From NCBI GenBank assembly GCA_019747615.1, contig JAIEQQ010000624.1:1-13134 (forward strand): a stretch of 13,134 nucleotides of DNA, written 5' to 3'. Below the pieces are notes generated by a model, which saw nothing but the letters and a program-made list of their open reading frames with translations, did no database searches and was not told where the DNA came from. The DNA comes from Phycisphaerales bacterium (GTDB lineage: Bacteria; Planctomycetota; Phycisphaerae; Phycisphaerales; UBA1924). The position numbers and the translations under genes are program-made. Positions 6,903-12,976 of the stretch are shown piece after piece; the first letter of the stretch is position 1, and each line of letters starts with the position of its first letter.

Positions 6903-7448
6903 TCAGTTGCCCGCGGTGCGTCGGACGCTCACACGCCCGGTGAACGCATCGATCACAATGTCCCAGGCCGAGTCCATGCCGGCGACGCTGATGACACCGC
7001 CGGAGGAGGTCTGATCGCCGCCGGCATCGATGATCGGCGTACCCATGTCATCAAAGATGAGCGTCGTGTTCGTGTTCGAGCCGTTCATTCGCACGCCGGT
7101 GATCCGCGAGCCGCCGAAGCTCGGGTTGGTCAGCGATACGATGTAGCGCCCGTCGCTCTTGGTCGGGTCGAACATCGTCTGCGTGTCCGGGTCGATCGCC
7201 GATCCGTTCACCGCCAGCAGGCGATAGCTGTTGTTCGGCACATCGAAGACCATCGCCCGCTTCTCTTGAAACGCGATGGCGTCCGACTGCGCCAGCGTGA
7301 TATCGCTGACGATCGTCCGCAGCGCACCCTGCACCCGTAGAGCGCCCACGGAACTCATCGACGGGATCACCAGCGCTCCCGCCAGGCCCAGCAGGGCGAC
7401 GACGATCAGCATCTCGATCAGGGTGAACGCGCGTGAACTGCGAGTCAT
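6903..7448 (-). CDS. Type II secretion / pilus pseudopilin, GspH/FimT-like
   Basis: This 181-residue protein begins with a class III prepilin signal: MTRSSRA, then FTLIEMLIVVALLGLAG. Cleavage by prepilin peptidase is expected between Ala7 and Phe8, with Glu at mature position 5. The residue before the cut is Ala instead of the usual Gly. The hydrophobic helix (8-30) is followed by a globular domain with segments typical of GspH/FimT (SDITLAQSDAIAFQEKRAMV, and the C-terminal VIDAFTGRVSVRR). An AGGAGA ribosome binding site precedes the start. It lies 45 bp after the coiled-coil membrane protein gene and 21 bp before the 94-residue gene, so the three form an operon. It probably acts in the periplasmic pseudopilus used with the secretin downstream. 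Confidence 0.85.
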   Translation of the reverse strand: MTRSSRAFTLIEMLIVVALLGLAGALVIPSMSSVGALRVQGALRTIVSDITLAQSDAIAFQEKRAMVFDVPNNSYRLLAVNGSAIDPDTQTMFDPTKSDGRYIVSLTNPSFGGSRITGVRMNGSNTNTTLIFDDMGTPIIDAGGDQTSSGGVISVAGMDSAWDIVIDAFTGRVSVRRTAGN

Positions 7449-7493
7449 GGTGTCTCTCCTGCCTCCGTGATTCGACGTCCGCGACGCTCGGGC

Positions 7494-7811
7494 TTACTTC
7501 GTGGCTTCGGCGCTCTCGGCCTTGGTCGGCAGGCCGATCACCTGCAGCGGCACGCTCTCGGTCACGCGGACCTGCAGCGGGCGATCAAACCGCGACTCCA
7601 GACGCGACATGCGCTGGTTCAGCTCGGTGATCCCATCGGCGGTGCGGCGAGCAAACTCCGATGAGTTGAACGGCGCACCAGCCGCGGGCGCCGGCTGGGC
7701 CGAGGCGGCGCTGGCCATGTCCGGCGTCGCGCCGGTCTTGATCATCAGGTTCAGCGCGAGCAGACCGGCGATCATCGCGAGCAACACGTTCGTCGATCGG
7801 TTGGACTTCAT
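7494..7811 (-). CDS. Small membrane protein with coiled coil, first gene of the secretion cluster
   Basis: This 105-residue protein has a basic start (MKSNRS), one membrane segment at about 9-24 (VLLAMIAGLLALNLMI) and an Ala/Pro-rich linker. A short amphipathic coiled coil follows at about 54-75 (FARRTADGITELNQRMSRL), and then a tail with two similar pieces, PLQVRV and PLQVIG. The start has GGAG 7 nt upstream. It is 45 bp upstream of the pseudopilin gene. I do not recognise the family. The architecture suggests an envelope-anchored oligomer, perhaps an assembly factor for the pseudopilus, which is inferred from context alone. Confidence 0.7.
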   Translation of the reverse strand: MKSNRSTNVLLAMIAGLLALNLMIKTGATPDMASAASAQPAPAAGAPFNSSEFARRTADGITELNQRMSRLESRFDRPLQVRVTESVPLQVIGLPTKAESAEATK

Positions 7812-7830
7812 GGCATGGCTCCGGCTTGGT

Positions 7831-7859
7831 GGGGCGGTGGGGGGCTGGGGGGGCGGGGG
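7831..7859 (+). other. G-quadruplex motif in the divergent intergenic region
   Basis: Four G tracts (4, 6, 7 and 5 bases) are separated by loops of 4, 2 and 1 nt, which satisfies the usual G-quadruplex pattern with tetrads of four. It lies 20 bp upstream of the coiled-coil membrane protein start and about 145 bp upstream of the rluA-like start. It would therefore fall in the template strand of the minus-strand leader or promoter. Confidence 0.6.
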
Positions 7860-8002
7860 CAGATTCGCGGCGGTTCTCGCGTGCTCGTGCTCTTAGCACG
7901 CCCACGCCCGCATTCGCTTCAAGGTAGAGCATCGGCACGACACGCCATCAACTTCACCCCACGCGTCCGAGAAGGGACCGGTGCTACGTTCTCCGGCCGC
8001 GC

Positions 8003-8698
8003 ATGCGACACCCCACCGACGACATCACGGTTATCGCCCGTGCCGATGGCTGGCTCGCCATCAACAAGCCGCACGGCGTGCTCTCAGTCCCAGGCAAGGG
8101 CCCCGCCAACGCACGCTCCTGCGCCTCGTGGGTCCGAGATCACTTCCCGGAATCCACCGGCCCCATCACCGTGCATCGCCTGGACATGGACACCAGTGGC
8201 GTGCTCCTGGTAGCGCTCAACCCCATCGCCCATCGCGAGCTCTCGATGCAGTTCGAGCGCCGCGAGACCGAGAAGGAGTACCTCGCCGTCGTTCAAGGGC
8301 ACATCCCCACCGAACGCGGCCAGATCTCCCTGCCCATCCGACCCGATATCTCTCGCCGTCCCTACCAGATCGTCGACCACGTCCACGGCAGCCCCTCGCA
8401 GACCGTCTATCAAGTCCTCGCCTATGAGCCCGATCGCACTCGCCTCGCGCTCACGCCCATCACCGGCCGCACCCACCAGCTCCGCGTCCACTGTGCAGCC
8501 ATCGGCCACGCGATCGTCGGCGATGTGCTCTACGGCCCCGAAGCCGAAGCCATTTCCGAAGCGGACGCCCGCGACGACCATGACGCGACGCGAGAAATCT
8601 CTCGCGATGAGCGACTGCTGCTCCACGCATCGCGTTTGGTATTCACCGATCCGGTCACAGGTCGGCGGGTGGAGGTGCGATCGCCAGCGCCGTTCTAG
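8003..8698 (+). CDS. rluA: RluA-family pseudouridine synthase
   Basis: This 231-residue protein matches E. coli RluA along its length. Landmarks are INKPHGVLSVPG at 20, the catalytic motif HRLDMDTSG with nucleophile Asp61, EKEYLAVVQGH at 90, PITGRTHQLRVH at 152 with the conserved Arg, and LLLHASRL at 205. It has no S4 domain, as in RluA. RluA makes pseudouridine at 23S rRNA position 746 and at tRNA position 32; the same substrates are likely but not proven here. An acidic insert (about 180-203, EADARDDHDATREISRDER) precedes the last strand. The ATG has no clear Shine-Dalgarno site. It is one of two plus-strand genes and converges on the methionine sulfoxide reductase gene. Confidence 0.9.
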   Translation: MRHPTDDITVIARADGWLAINKPHGVLSVPGKGPANARSCASWVRDHFPESTGPITVHRLDMDTSGVLLVALNPIAHRELSMQFERRETEKEYLAVVQGHIPTERGQISLPIRPDISRRPYQIVDHVHGSPSQTVYQVLAYEPDRTRLALTPITGRTHQLRVHCAAIGHAIVGDVLYGPEAEAISEADARDDHDATREISRDERLLLHASRLVFTDPVTGRRVEVRSPAPF

Positions 8699-8740
8699 AT
8701 GTCACGTGCCGCGGCGACCCCGCGCGAGCGGCCTCCTCGC

Positions 8741-8756
8741 CGCGGCTTGAGCCGCG
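8741..8756. terminator. GC-rich hairpin between convergent genes
   Basis: CGCGGC-TTGA-GCCGCG is a perfect 6-bp hairpin in the 92-bp gap between the ends of rluA and the methionine sulfoxide reductase gene. It has no T run on either strand. The position fits a bidirectional stop, but the structure alone is weak evidence. Confidence 0.35.
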
Positions 8757-8790
8757 TGTAGCTGAGAACGCCGCACCAAGAACGCGCCGA

Positions 8791-9306
8791 TCACACAACC
8801 ACGACATCGTCGGCGGTCTCTTCCAGGTGCGCCGAAAGCGCGACATGCCGCAGCATGCGCATCAACGCCATCGCGTCGGCGACATCGAACGCGTTCGTGT
8901 CGTGCGAGTCCACGTCAAGCACGCCCCACACCGAGCCGCCGGGGTTGAACACGGGCACGACGACCTCGGACCGATCGCGCGGATCACAGGCGATGTACCC
9001 CGCGCCGAGCTTCGCGACATCGGTCACGACCAGCGGCCGGCGCGACGTGAAGCAGCGGCCGCACGCCCCGTGCAACTCAATCGGCGAGCACGCCGGCTTG
9101 TCCCGGCGCGGCCCAAGCACCAAGTGCTCCGGGTTTGTCGGGTCAACGGTGTAAAACCCGACCCACGACACACCCTCGGCGTGGAACTGATCCCAGAGGG
9201 TGTTCACCACCGCACGCATGACCTCATCACGCGTGCCGCGCGCGCGGAGCCGCTGCAGCACTGGGGTGTAGTTTCGAGACGGGGGCGGTGGGGCGGATGT
9301 GGGCAT
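8791..9306 (-). CDS. msrC: Free methionine-(R)-sulfoxide reductase, GAF type
   Basis: This 171-residue protein is essentially one GAF domain (about 20-165). It keeps the three cysteines of the fRMsr (MsrC/YebR) family in order: Cys73 in GPRRDKPACSPI, Cys82 in HGACGRC, and the presumed catalytic Cys107 in GYIACDPRDRSEVVVP. Other matches are WVGFYTVD and GVLDVDSHD. The enzyme reduces free L-methionine-(R)-sulfoxide in the cytoplasm with thioredoxin as the likely donor. I chose the ATG at 9306 because the family begins here with a helix after MPTSAPPPPSRNY. The frame stays open to 9483, but that stretch contains a hairpin and repeats and lies in noncoding-looking DNA. Confidence 0.87.
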   Translation of the reverse strand: MPTSAPPPPSRNYTPVLQRLRARGTRDEVMRAVVNTLWDQFHAEGVSWVGFYTVDPTNPEHLVLGPRRDKPACSPIELHGACGRCFTSRRPLVVTDVAKLGAGYIACDPRDRSEVVVPVFNPGGSVWGVLDVDSHDTNAFDVADAMALMRMLRHVALSAHLEETADDVVVV

Positions 9307-9391
9307 GGCACAAGGATACGCGAAGACCTCGGCAGATGACTCGAGATGGCGACCGTTTTCAGTTTTACCGTCCACTTTCAAGAAATGATAA

Positions 9392-9425
9392 CGCTCCGTC
9401 AAAACCCAACGGGTTTCACGGAGTG
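9392..9425 (-). terminator. Strong hairpin downstream of rpsR
   Basis: CTCCGT and ACGGAG (9394-9399 with 9418-9423) pair perfectly. After a small CA/C internal loop, AAACCC and GGGTTT pair around an AAC loop; outer C-G and G-T pairs extend the stem to 9392-9425. On the minus strand it lies about 70 nt past the rpsR stop and is followed by GTTATCATTTCTTG, which is only mildly T-rich. It may end the rpsR transcript or shape the leader of the msrC-like gene. Confidence 0.45.
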
Positions 9426-9462
9426 CAGCTTTCACCACAGGCCGGCCATTGAGCCCGGTCTG

Positions 9463-9490
9463 CTGACAACTGATCACTGACAACTGACCA
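9463..9490. repeat. Two tandem 14-bp repeats next to rpsR
   Basis: CTGACAACTGATCA and CTGACAACTGACCA stand head to tail and differ at one base. They begin 5 bp beyond the rpsR stop codon. Base composition is less GC-rich than the surrounding DNA. Confidence 0.7.
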
Positions 9491-9495
9491 CGCGC

Positions 9496-9741
9496 TTACA
9501 GCGTCGCTGAGGTGTACGGCAGCAGGCCCATGTAGCGGGCGCGCTTCACTGCGGCGGCGATCATGCGCTGCTCGGTGGCGGTGGTCGAGAGGCGCTTGCG
9601 GCCGTGGATCTTGCCGTTGGGGGACATCAGCTTGCGGAGCTTCTCGATGTCCTTGTAATCGACGAAGACCTTGCCGCTGGCGGCCTTCTTGGCGACTTTG
9701 ACCTTGGGGGACGTGGTGGCGAAACGGTTCATCTGCGACAT
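9496..9741 (-). CDS. rpsR: Small ribosomal subunit protein bS18
   Basis: This 81-residue protein has the full bS18 pattern: VDYKDIEKLRKLMSPNGKI, then HGRKRLSTTATEQRMIAAAVKRAR and the ending YMGLLPYTSA. bS18 binds 16S rRNA with bS6 in the platform of the small subunit. I chose the ATG at 9741 (MSQMNRF); a second ATG three codons on is possible, and an in-frame GTG at 9774 would add 11 residues unlike the family. The usual neighbours rpsF, ssb and rplI are absent, so the gene is separate here. Confidence 0.95.
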   Translation of the reverse strand: MSQMNRFATTSPKVKVAKKAASGKVFVDYKDIEKLRKLMSPNGKIHGRKRLSTTATEQRMIAAAVKRARYMGLLPYTSATL

Positions 9742-9884
9742 GTCTGGGTCCGTCCTGGGATGGTGCCCGCACACAGCCGGAACATCCGGGCCTGCGGGCG
9801 ACGGTTTGAGTTGGGGGGAAGTCTAGCCGGGTCAACGGGCAGAAGACAGCCGGAGTCGGTCAAGCCGGCGCGGCAGCTCGGATT

Positions 9885-10466
9885 TCAAGCCTTCCGGCTC
9901 GTCACCCCATCCAGCCCCAGCGCCCCGTGGCCCATCTTCGCGATCACGACCGCTGCGAGGAAGAATCCGGTGTTGCGGACGATGTGGCAGGTGCCGATTT
10001 CGGCGCCACAGATGAACTTCATCGCACCGAAGCACGGGCACTTGACATCAAGCCCGCGAGCGACGATCCCGATGATGCCGGCGGTGAAGCCGACCATCGT
10101 GAGCGCGACGACGATCGCCGCGGCTCGCGTCCAGAGCCCGAGCACCAGCGCCACGCCGCTGATCAGCTCGACCCACGGCACCGCGAACGCCAAAAACGCC
10201 ATGAGGTCCGGCTGATCACTCAGCCAGGGAATCTGAAAACCCTTGATCGCGTACAGCACCGTCTGCGGGTCGATCGTGCTCAGCGTGCCGCCGAAACTCG
10301 AGATGCCGAGCTTCAGCCAGCCGGAGAAAATCAGCAGTCCACCGAGCGTGAGCCGCAGCGTGAGCGGCACAAACGCACGGAGCGGGCAGCCGCACGACGC
10401 GCCCGATGTCGAGCACGAATCACCTGCGGGCGCGGGCGGGATCGATCGCAGCGGCACGTTGCTCAT
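9885..10466 (-). CDS. MauE/DoxX-like membrane protein with CPCFG motif
   Basis: This 193-residue protein has a cysteine-bearing N-terminus (Cys18, 25, 27 in DSCSTSGASCGCP) and about four membrane helices: 33-53, 87-110, 113-137 and 165-178. Between the third and fourth lies KCPCFG (Cys143, Cys145), with Cys153 and Cys160 close by. The CPCFG motif with this helix layout is typical of MauE/DoxX-related proteins. MauE proteins help form disulfides in methylamine dehydrogenase, and DoxX relatives take part in thiol or sulfur metabolism. A redox role toward the rhodanese and DUF1573 proteins is inferred. The ATG at 10466 overlaps the rhodanese stop (ATGA) and has GGGAG 6 nt upstream, so translation is probably coupled. 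A longer open frame to 10664 is a rhodanese-gene shadow. Confidence 0.85.
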   Translation of the reverse strand: MSNVPLRSIPPAPAGDSCSTSGASCGCPLRAFVPLTLRLTLGGLLIFSGWLKLGISSFGGTLSTIDPQTVLYAIKGFQIPWLSDQPDLMAFLAFAVPWVELISGVALVLGLWTRAAAIVVALTMVGFTAGIIGIVARGLDVKCPCFGAMKFICGAEIGTCHIVRNTGFFLAAVVIAKMGHGALGLDGVTSRKA

Positions 10467-11254
10467 GGCTTGCTCCCGCCACCGGAGGTGCCGCCGCTGG
10501 ACGGCGGCGTGACCGGCATCCGAGGCAGGCCCGGTGGATTCTCCGGCCCTGACTCGGTCGGCAGGCCCGCCGCGGTCCACCCGGTCATGCCGTCGTGGTA
10601 CACCGCGACCTTTGAAAACGCGCGGGCTTGCAGGTTCTTCGCGACGAGCTTCGAAGCATCGCACTGGCCGCCGCCGCAGTACACGACGACGTTCAGGTCT
10701 CGCCTCAGGTACATGTTGATTTTGATCTCCGTCGCCTCGGCGTTCTGCCCGTTGAAGGCCGAGACCGGCAGACTGACGGCCGAGGGAATCCGCCCGACCC
10801 CGAACTCATCGGGCTCGCGTGCGTCAACAAACTGCGTCTGCAAGTCGTTGAACAGCGCGACCGCGGCGTCGGTCGAGAGCATCGTTTGCCCGCCCGCATC
10901 GGCGACCGGCGCGGGAGCGGGCGTGATGGGTGTGGGGTTGGGAGTCGCTGTCTCGGGAGTGGGGGGCTTGGCGTCGGTCGGCGTGTTCGTCGCTGGCTCC
11001 GTCGTCGGGCGTGTGACGACCGGAGCCGCCTCGGGTGCAGTGACCTTCGGACCAGACCCGGATCCGCTCTCGGGCAGCGTGGGAAACTTCGCCGTCGTGG
11101 TTGGCGTCGTCGGAACGACCACGCCCGAGCCCTTGAGCTCGGTCGAGATCGGGTCGCTGAGGGCCATGTGCAGCCCGCCGGCACCAAGCGCCATCCCGAC
11201 CAGGACCACCGCCCGAAGCCACGTTGATCCGCCGCTGTTTGAACAACACGCCAT
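10463..11254 (-). CDS. Membrane-tethered rhodanese-domain protein
   Basis: This 263-residue protein begins MACCSNSGGS, followed by one membrane segment (about 12-31). A Thr/Pro-rich linker of about 80 residues comes next, then a rhodanese domain at about 124-232. Domain landmarks are QFVDAREPDEFGVGRIPSAV at 141 and the active loop VVYCGGGQCDAS with Cys193 as the likely persulfide carrier; Cys198 lies in the same loop. HDGMTGWTAAGLP ends the domain. The tail is Pro/Gly-rich. The protein should sit on the outer face of the inner membrane and could carry sulfane sulfur or act as a thiol exchanger. The start has GGGAG upstream. It lies 41 bp after the DUF1573 gene and overlaps the MauE-like gene by 4 bp. 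Confidence 0.87.
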   Translation of the reverse strand: MACCSNSGGSTWLRAVVLVGMALGAGGLHMALSDPISTELKGSGVVVPTTPTTTAKFPTLPESGSGSGPKVTAPEAAPVVTRPTTEPATNTPTDAKPPTPETATPNPTPITPAPAPVADAGGQTMLSTDAAVALFNDLQTQFVDAREPDEFGVGRIPSAVSLPVSAFNGQNAEATEIKINMYLRRDLNVVVYCGGGQCDASKLVAKNLQARAFSKVAVYHDGMTGWTAAGLPTESGPENPPGLPRMPVTPPSSGGTSGGGSKP

Positions 11255-11295
11255 GACAATCTCCCAGCGTCACGCCGGGCGAACCCGGCGCGACA

Positions 11296-12735
11296 TCACT
11301 CCTTCGACTTCGCGGCCTTCTCAGGGCTGATCGGCATCGGCACCGGCACGACCGACGCCTTGGGCTCAGCGACCGGCGTCGGCTGCGCCGGCTGAGGCGG
11401 CGACTGCTGCCAGCCGACGATCTGCATCCGGATCTCTTCCATGTCCTTCACGTCGGTCTTCAGGACGACCTCGCCACGGATCTCTGCGGCGCTGTTGGGG
11501 GCGGTGGCGCTGACGATCACCCGCTGGGCAGCCCAGTTGTTCTTCTCACGAGGCTTGATGTCGATCACCGCATTGAGGCCCGGGGGCGTGTTCACCAGTT
11601 GCGCCGTGAGGATGCGGAACGGCTGGTTCGTGCGGCTGATCAGTTGGCTCTCGCCCACGATCGCCTCGCCGGCCTGCGACATGCGCAGGTACACGATCTG
11701 CGGTGAGATCGAAACGCCGCCGGCGATCTCGCCGCCGATGCCGATGTTCTGGCGTGCGAACTTGGGCGACACGAGATTGGTGTCGATCGAGAGGGCCGCC
11801 GAGAGCGGCCCGATGGGCATCTTGTCGTTGGTGCTGATCTTGTAGCGGTAGCGTGTCGCGGGCACCCCGTCGAGCTGAACAGTGTCCTTGCCGACTTCTT
11901 CGAGCGTCATGTTGGGCGCCTGCACGCCGGTGAGCTCGGCCTTCTTGATGTTGAAGCCCTCAATCTTGCAGGTGATCGACACTTCCTGCGATGCCACGGT
12001 GCGAGGCGGCACCGCACCGAAGTTCACTGAGACCGGCTCGATCAGCACGGTCTTGTTCACGATCGATGTCGACATGAGTTGATACGTCGGGAACTGCGGA
12101 TCGTCGGTCGTGACCGTGACGGTCTTCACTTCTGGCCCGTTGCGCCCGCTGGGGTCAAAGCGGATGTCGATCGTCGTCTCGTCGTTGGGCTCGAGCTTCA
12201 TCTTGCTCGCCGCCGACGCGGTGCACCCGCAGCTCGCCTTCACTCCGGTGATGTTGACGATCTTCTCGCCACGATTGACGACCTTGAACGAATACGAGAC
12301 CGGGGCTTCGTCGCTGATCTTGCCGAAGTCGTGGAGCGTTGCGTCAAACTTCAGCGGCGCGTTCTCCGGGTGAACCGGCGCGGGCGTGCCGGTCGAAGCG
12401 GAAGCTGTGCCGCCCGCGCCACCGGCCACGATGGACTTGCCTTCAGACGGGGCGACGGGCGGCTGCATTTCAGCACCCGCAGGCAGCATCGCTCGCAGGT
12501 TCGCAAGCTGCGTCTCGACCTTCTTGCGATTCTCCGCCGTGAGGCTGGGGCTCTGGAGCTCTGCGGTCAGCGATGCGATCTTCTGGTAGATCGACGCATC
12601 GATGACCGCCTCTTTGGCGGCCTTCTTCTCGGGCTTGAGATCTTCGGGAGCCTCTTGCGCGATGGCGGTGCCCGCCAGGGCCAGAGAGCCAGCAAGGGCC
12701 AGGAGAAGACGAGCGGAAAGCGAGAGGTTCGACAT
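11296..12735 (-). CDS. Secreted DUF1573 protein with Cys-Gly-Cys motif
   Basis: This 479-residue protein has a signal peptide (cleavage probably after AIA at 26) and a helical stretch (about 47-85, IYQKIASLTAELQSPSLTA). A low-complexity Gly/Ala/Ser segment follows. At about 128-225 lies a DUF1573 Ig-like domain: HDFGKISDEAPVSYSFKVVN, then VKASCGCTAS with Cys169 and Cys171. At least one more beta-rich repeat follows (VSVNFGAVPPRTVASQEVSI at 236), and the tail is Pro-rich. DUF1573 proteins are common in Planctomycetota and Bacteroidota and their biochemical role is unknown. The CGC pair could bind a metal or take part in thiol exchange. The start has AAGGGA about 7 nt upstream. It is the first gene of the operon with the rhodanese and the MauE-like protein. 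Confidence 0.88.
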   Translation of the reverse strand: MSNLSLSARLLLALAGSLALAGTAIAQEAPEDLKPEKKAAKEAVIDASIYQKIASLTAELQSPSLTAENRKKVETQLANLRAMLPAGAEMQPPVAPSEGKSIVAGGAGGTASASTGTPAPVHPENAPLKFDATLHDFGKISDEAPVSYSFKVVNRGEKIVNITGVKASCGCTASAASKMKLEPNDETTIDIRFDPSGRNGPEVKTVTVTTDDPQFPTYQLMSTSIVNKTVLIEPVSVNFGAVPPRTVASQEVSITCKIEGFNIKKAELTGVQAPNMTLEEVGKDTVQLDGVPATRYRYKISTNDKMPIGPLSAALSIDTNLVSPKFARQNIGIGGEIAGGVSISPQIVYLRMSQAGEAIVGESQLISRTNQPFRILTAQLVNTPPGLNAVIDIKPREKNNWAAQRVIVSATAPNSAAEIRGEVVLKTDVKDMEEIRMQIVGWQQSPPQPAQPTPVAEPKASVVPVPMPISPEKAAKSKE

Positions 12736-12837
12736 GCGGATCCCTTGACTAGCCAGCGCTGATCAGCGGCTGGGGTTGTGTGAACTCGCGCCCGAGAAGG
12801 CGCGGGCGACGGATGTGTGACGCCGGGCTCGAACGAT

Positions 12838-12870
12838 CGTACGAGTCCCGCCCAAGCGACGATTCGTACG
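12838..12870. promoter_or_regulatory. Dyad in the divergent promoter region, candidate operator
   Basis: CGTACGA (12838-12844) and TCGTACG (12864-12870) form a perfect 7-bp inverted repeat with a 19-bp spacer. Each arm contains the palindrome CGTACG, with centres 27 bp apart. It lies 102 bp upstream of the DUF1573 start and 107 bp upstream of the plus-strand gene. A second hairpin (CGCGCC/GGCGCG, 12787-12804) lies nearer the DUF1573 start. No clear -35/-10 pair is visible. Confidence 0.35.
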
Positions 12871-12976
12871 CATCAGGATTGTCACCAAAGCCCCCTGCGC
12901 TCGGGAACTTTGGCCATTGCGGACGAAATACCCCTATCGACCGGCCTATCTTCGAACATCGACAGAAAGGCACGAC

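Noticed and set aside
9775..9868. Four AGCCGG motifs upstream of rpsR
   Set aside because: Spacing is irregular (50, 23 and 15 bp) and a 6-bp GC-rich word is expected to recur by chance here.
10919..10942. G-quadruplex motif inside the rhodanese gene
   Set aside because: The G tracts are the complement of Pro codons (CCC) in the Thr/Pro linker, so coding constraint explains them.
9927..11330. 467-codon plus-strand open frame
   Set aside because: It runs antisense through the MauE-like and rhodanese genes, has low-complexity Arg/Pro/Gly content and no domain. It is a high-GC shadow.
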